Of a DNA stretch of 64,000 nt, positions 62,052-64,000 are shown piece after piece. Source of the DNA: Lagopus muta (Eukaryota; Chordata; Aves; Galliformes; Phasianidae). The notes under the pieces were generated by a model, which saw only the letters and a list, made by a program, of their open reading frames with translations, was not told the origin of the DNA and made no database searches. Position numbers and translations under genes: made by a program. The stretch covers positions 9,973,219 through 10,037,218 of the forward strand of contig NC_064444.1 of NCBI RefSeq assembly GCF_023343835.1, read 5' to 3'. Each line of letters begins with the position of its first letter. The stretch's first letter is position 1.

Positions 62052-63472
62052 GCAGCTTTCTTAGAGTCACTGCTGTATCATATCAGAACAAATCCCTGAG
62101 CTACACTTTGCCAACCAATCCAAGTGGTCTGTTCAGCATTGATCAGGCAACAGGGGATATCAGCTTAACGCGGAGCGTGGATTATGAGAGTGACCAACGC
62201 CAGTACCTTCTTTTGGTCAGAGCAGAGGAAAATGAACAATTCAGTGGTGCAGCTGAGGTAGGCTTTTATTTCCGGTGTTCTTTGTGTCTGTATGTTTTTG
62301 TGTTCTTCTTGAGTCCTTCCCAATCTCTGTACAGATTCCCTATTGATGTTTAAAGTCTTTTTTATCTCTGGGTAGGTGAGGAGGACTGGTTTAACTCCTG
62401 ATAGACATCCTGAGAAAGCTGTTTTTTAGGGACCAGTCATGCCATTCCATTGTACATCATAGGCTTTACCCGAAAAGGTGTGGTGGTAGGTGCAGCCAAG
62501 GAAAATGTGAGGCTTTGTTTTACTCCTAAATTGATGCATATTTGAAAATATTCCAATTTATGACAAAACAAAATGGGAATAAAATTTTGTTTTGAGAACA
62601 CTAAGTGAAATAGTAAAGAGAGGAGGTAATGAAAACTCATAGCAAAAGCTGACAGTTCATGCTGTATCAGAAAGCTGTTTGACAGCAAATATATTTCTAA
62701 ATACAGTTATGACTGTTGTTTGAGTTCAAGATTCTCTGAGTTTGGAAATCCGTGTAATATCACACTTCTTCCTGCTGCAGCACGTCAAGTGTACACCACC
62801 AAAGGAGCAGGAGATAGAATTGTTAGGAACAAGTTTGAGGACACAAAGTATTTTAGTGTGACAAACAGTGGCTGTGGCACACCAGAGACCAGTAGTTTCC
62901 ATTGACACGTTTAGATACTACAAGATGAAGAGTGATAGAATATGACTTGAAAGAAGATTCTATTATGATTTTACAAATATATTTAGCCTAAAGTCAGTTT
63001 TACGTGCACCTGTAGAATTTTTGATGTTACAAATAATAGAAATATTAGGAGGTAATGCAAAAGGATGCTTTGGAAGCAGACAGTCTATTTCCATTTGAGT
63101 TAATGGTAGGAAATAATCAGTGGAGATGAAAATATGAATGGAAATGTTGCTGTGGGGGCTAGGACTTGATTATTCCAAATGTAGAATTTAATATCTAAGC
63201 AGTTCTCAGCAGGAAAAGAGCAATATGAAAAAAAAGAGTTTTCCTATGTGCTACAGCTTCCAGAGATCTCAGCAAATTCTTCCATCCAGTATTTCTAGAG
63301 CAATGGAGTTGTTACCTTGTTTCACTTGGATGCCATTTAACGCTCTCTCTTTCCACTGAGGTTTTGATTGTAATCACTGATGTGAACGATTGTGCTCCAG
63401 AATTCCATCAGTCCATTTACAGCAAAGTCAGCGTTCCTGAAACAGTTACTATGACTACTGCACTTCTACAAG
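48463..63472 (+). CDS. Large cadherin, 5' part (5 coding exons, runs off the window); probable type III / DN-cadherin-like
   Basis: This is a cell-surface calcium-dependent adhesion protein. Exons: 48463-49489, 58435-58632, 59452-59677, 62056-62257, 63361-63472 (GTTAGT donor follows). All are GT-AG with phases 1, 1, 2, 0 and 1, giving 588 residues so far. The ATG has a strong Kozak context (G at -3 and +4), is the first in-frame ATG, and opens a signal peptide (about residues 1-21, LAAGCLLLCCALAA). Calcium-linker motifs are LDDNDNAPRF (139-148), MDVNDNVPEW (356-365) and TDVNDCAPEF (557-566); N-glycosylation sequons NGT, NTS and NKS occur in exons 2-4. The EC2/EC3 and EC4/EC5 linkers lack DxNDN. 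Exons 2-5 (EGTEVYKLLAVDADEG, VDYESDQRQYLLLV) resemble nonchordate-type classic cadherins, including chicken Hz-cadherin, as I remember them. Dachsous/Fat-like or another large cadherin is the alternative. The downstream exons, transmembrane segment and tail are outside the window. Confidence 0.85.
49490..58434 (+). other. Cadherin intron 1 (8.9 kb)
   Basis: A long first intron, typical of large cadherin genes and a likely place for enhancers. Recognised contents are the CpG-island edge to 49640, (TTTTG)n at 49735 and 57283, and a C/T- and CTGCC-rich block at about 51060-51500 of unknown origin. The 128-codon open frame at 53133-53519 looks like chance. Confidence 0.75.
57283..57315. repeat. 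(TTTTG)n microsatellite
   Basis: About four TTTTG units with flanking T lie in cadherin intron 1. A similar short (TTTTG)n is at 49735-49756, and another at 23918-23937. Confidence 0.85.
58435..58632 (+). other. Cadherin exon 2: end of EC3, start of EC4
   Basis: The acceptor CTGCTAG precedes the exon. It encodes KDWYLLHLTLTVMDVNDN, completing EC3 with an intact calcium linker, then VSPQATEGTEVYKLLAVDAD, the start of EC4 with the DAD motif and an NGT sequon. It is phase 1 at both ends (198 nt), so it is skippable in frame. Confidence 0.92.
58633..59451 (+). other. Cadherin intron 2
   Basis: 0.8 kb; no recognised element. Confidence 0.85.
59452..59677 (+). other. Cadherin exon 3: end of EC4, start of EC5
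   Basis: It encodes GGEGRFQVERDTGWIKTTG and LVRNKEYLLTVLAADKLG, a standard cadherin strand pattern with the LxxD/AAD motif. The EC4 end is VSVIAGFRPPQF, without the usual DxNDN. It then begins EC5 with TNTSYLVYVPESMAERKS (NTS sequon). The donor is GTAAGT. Confidence 0.92.
59678..62055 (+). other. Cadherin intron 3
   Basis: 2.4 kb. It holds a 129-codon open frame (59893-60282) without recognisable similarity, a purine-rich and less AT-rich block at 60960-61330, and the terminal 27-T tract. Confidence 0.8.
62021..62047 (+). repeat. 27-T run acting as polypyrimidine tract of cadherin exon 4
   Basis: Twenty-seven T are followed by AATTGCAG and exon 4, so the run serves as the acceptor's pyrimidine tract. 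Confidence 0.95.
62056..62257 (+). other. Cadherin exon 4: most of EC5
   Basis: It encodes FLRVTAVSYQNKSLSYTL, NPSGLFSIDQATGDISLTR and SVDYESDQRQYLLLVRAEE, the hydrophobic-strand and LDYE-type pattern of a cadherin repeat, with an NKS sequon. Its acceptor follows a 27-T run (62021-62047) directly upstream of AATTGCAG. Confidence 0.92.
62258..63360 (+). other. Cadherin intron 4
   Basis: 1.1 kb AT-rich intron; nothing recognised. Confidence 0.85.
63361..63472 (+). other. Cadherin exon 5: end of EC5, start of EC6
   Basis: The acceptor is TTCCACTGAG. It encodes VLIVITDVNDCAPEF then HQSIYSKVSVPETVTMTTAL, closing EC5 with a calcium linker whose last Asn is Cys (DVNDC). It ends in phase 1 at a GTTAGT donor and must continue beyond the window. 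Confidence 0.9.
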
Positions 63473-64000
63473 GTTAGTACTTTCTAAACCATTTGTCACA
63501 TTCAGTATCAATGTTTTTCTCCCCTCCACGAGTTAGATTTCACTTTAGAAAGCCTCGGGATGGGGCAAGTCACAGTGCCTTGGCATCTTCTAGAATTGCT
63601 CATAATTATTTATTACTGCCACAGCTCAAACAATTTTGGAGGACAAGACACGAAGGAAACAGGTTGTCTTCATGGGATTTTGGTGTAACAAGACTTCAGC
63701 TGTGGTCATTATGATAGCAGCAGGCTTATTGTGGCGATCTTGCAACATTTTTCTTTTGAAAAGAGAATAATTTGGCATCAGTAATTATAGACAAAGCAGC
63801 TCACCTTCTTTGCCCATCTAAAAATGATGCGTGGGCTTGCATTAGGGAGCATAGGATGCTTGGGAGAAACATTTTTCTTCTCCCCAACATAATCTACAAA
63901 TTAAGCTTTAAATGATGATATTCTGGATATTATGTAGAGTGCAAAAATCTTATACTGAGAATGTTAATACAGAAATAAGCAGACCCTGACAATAAAGCAA
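63473..64000 (+). other. Cadherin intron 5, start
   Basis: Begins with GTTAGT and continues to the window end; no further cadherin exon seen. The gene is cut by the window. Confidence 0.8.

Noticed and set aside
1-64000. CRISPR arrays, operons, rRNA or tRNA genes, bacterial-type systems
   Set aside because: The sequence is vertebrate nuclear DNA; no array of spaced repeats and no tRNA- or rRNA-like sequence was recognised on either strand.

Overview
This window is vertebrate nuclear DNA, most likely from a bird. The signs are AT-rich, intron-rich sequence, small CpG islands at gene starts, and CR1 LINE 3' ends of the avian type (a conserved CR1 ORF2 C-terminus near 545-739 and the terminal motif CCATTCTGTGA at 820-830). 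Repeat density is low, as in birds. I cannot name the species from sequence alone. All identifications are by eye and from memory of protein families; no search was run. || Layout: (1) 1-7778 is non-coding, presumably 5' intron of the first gene, with one CR1 element. (2) 7808-38572, plus strand: complete coding region of ANKRD27 (VARP), 28 coding exons that join in frame to 1,063 residues. (3) 38573-42690: ANKRD27 3' UTR and convergent intergenic space with one CR1 tail. (4) 42733-45135, minus strand: complete PDCD5, six coding exons, 126 residues, starting in a CpG island that holds an NRF1 site and a YY1-like start. (5) 45420-48150: AT-rich intergenic DNA with a 35-T tract. (6) 48463 to beyond the window end, plus strand: the first five coding exons (588 residues) of a large cadherin. 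It has a signal peptide and five or more cadherin repeats, begins in a very CpG-rich island, and then runs through long AT-rich introns. || ANKRD27 and PDCD5 lie tail to tail, as I recall them in mammals at human 19q13.11. The cadherin lies head to head with PDCD5, where mammals, as I recall, have DPY19L3 next and no cadherin. Its exon 2-5 sequence most resembles the nonchordate-type (type III, DN-cadherin / chicken Hz-cadherin) classic cadherins, a family reported in birds and fish but not in mammals. That assignment is an inference and is the most interesting item here. || The genes do not form one pathway. VARP is an endosomal Rab21 exchange factor and VPS29/VAMP7/Rab32-38 scaffold, PDCD5 is a small helical housekeeping and apoptosis-related protein, and the cadherin is a cell-surface adhesion receptor.
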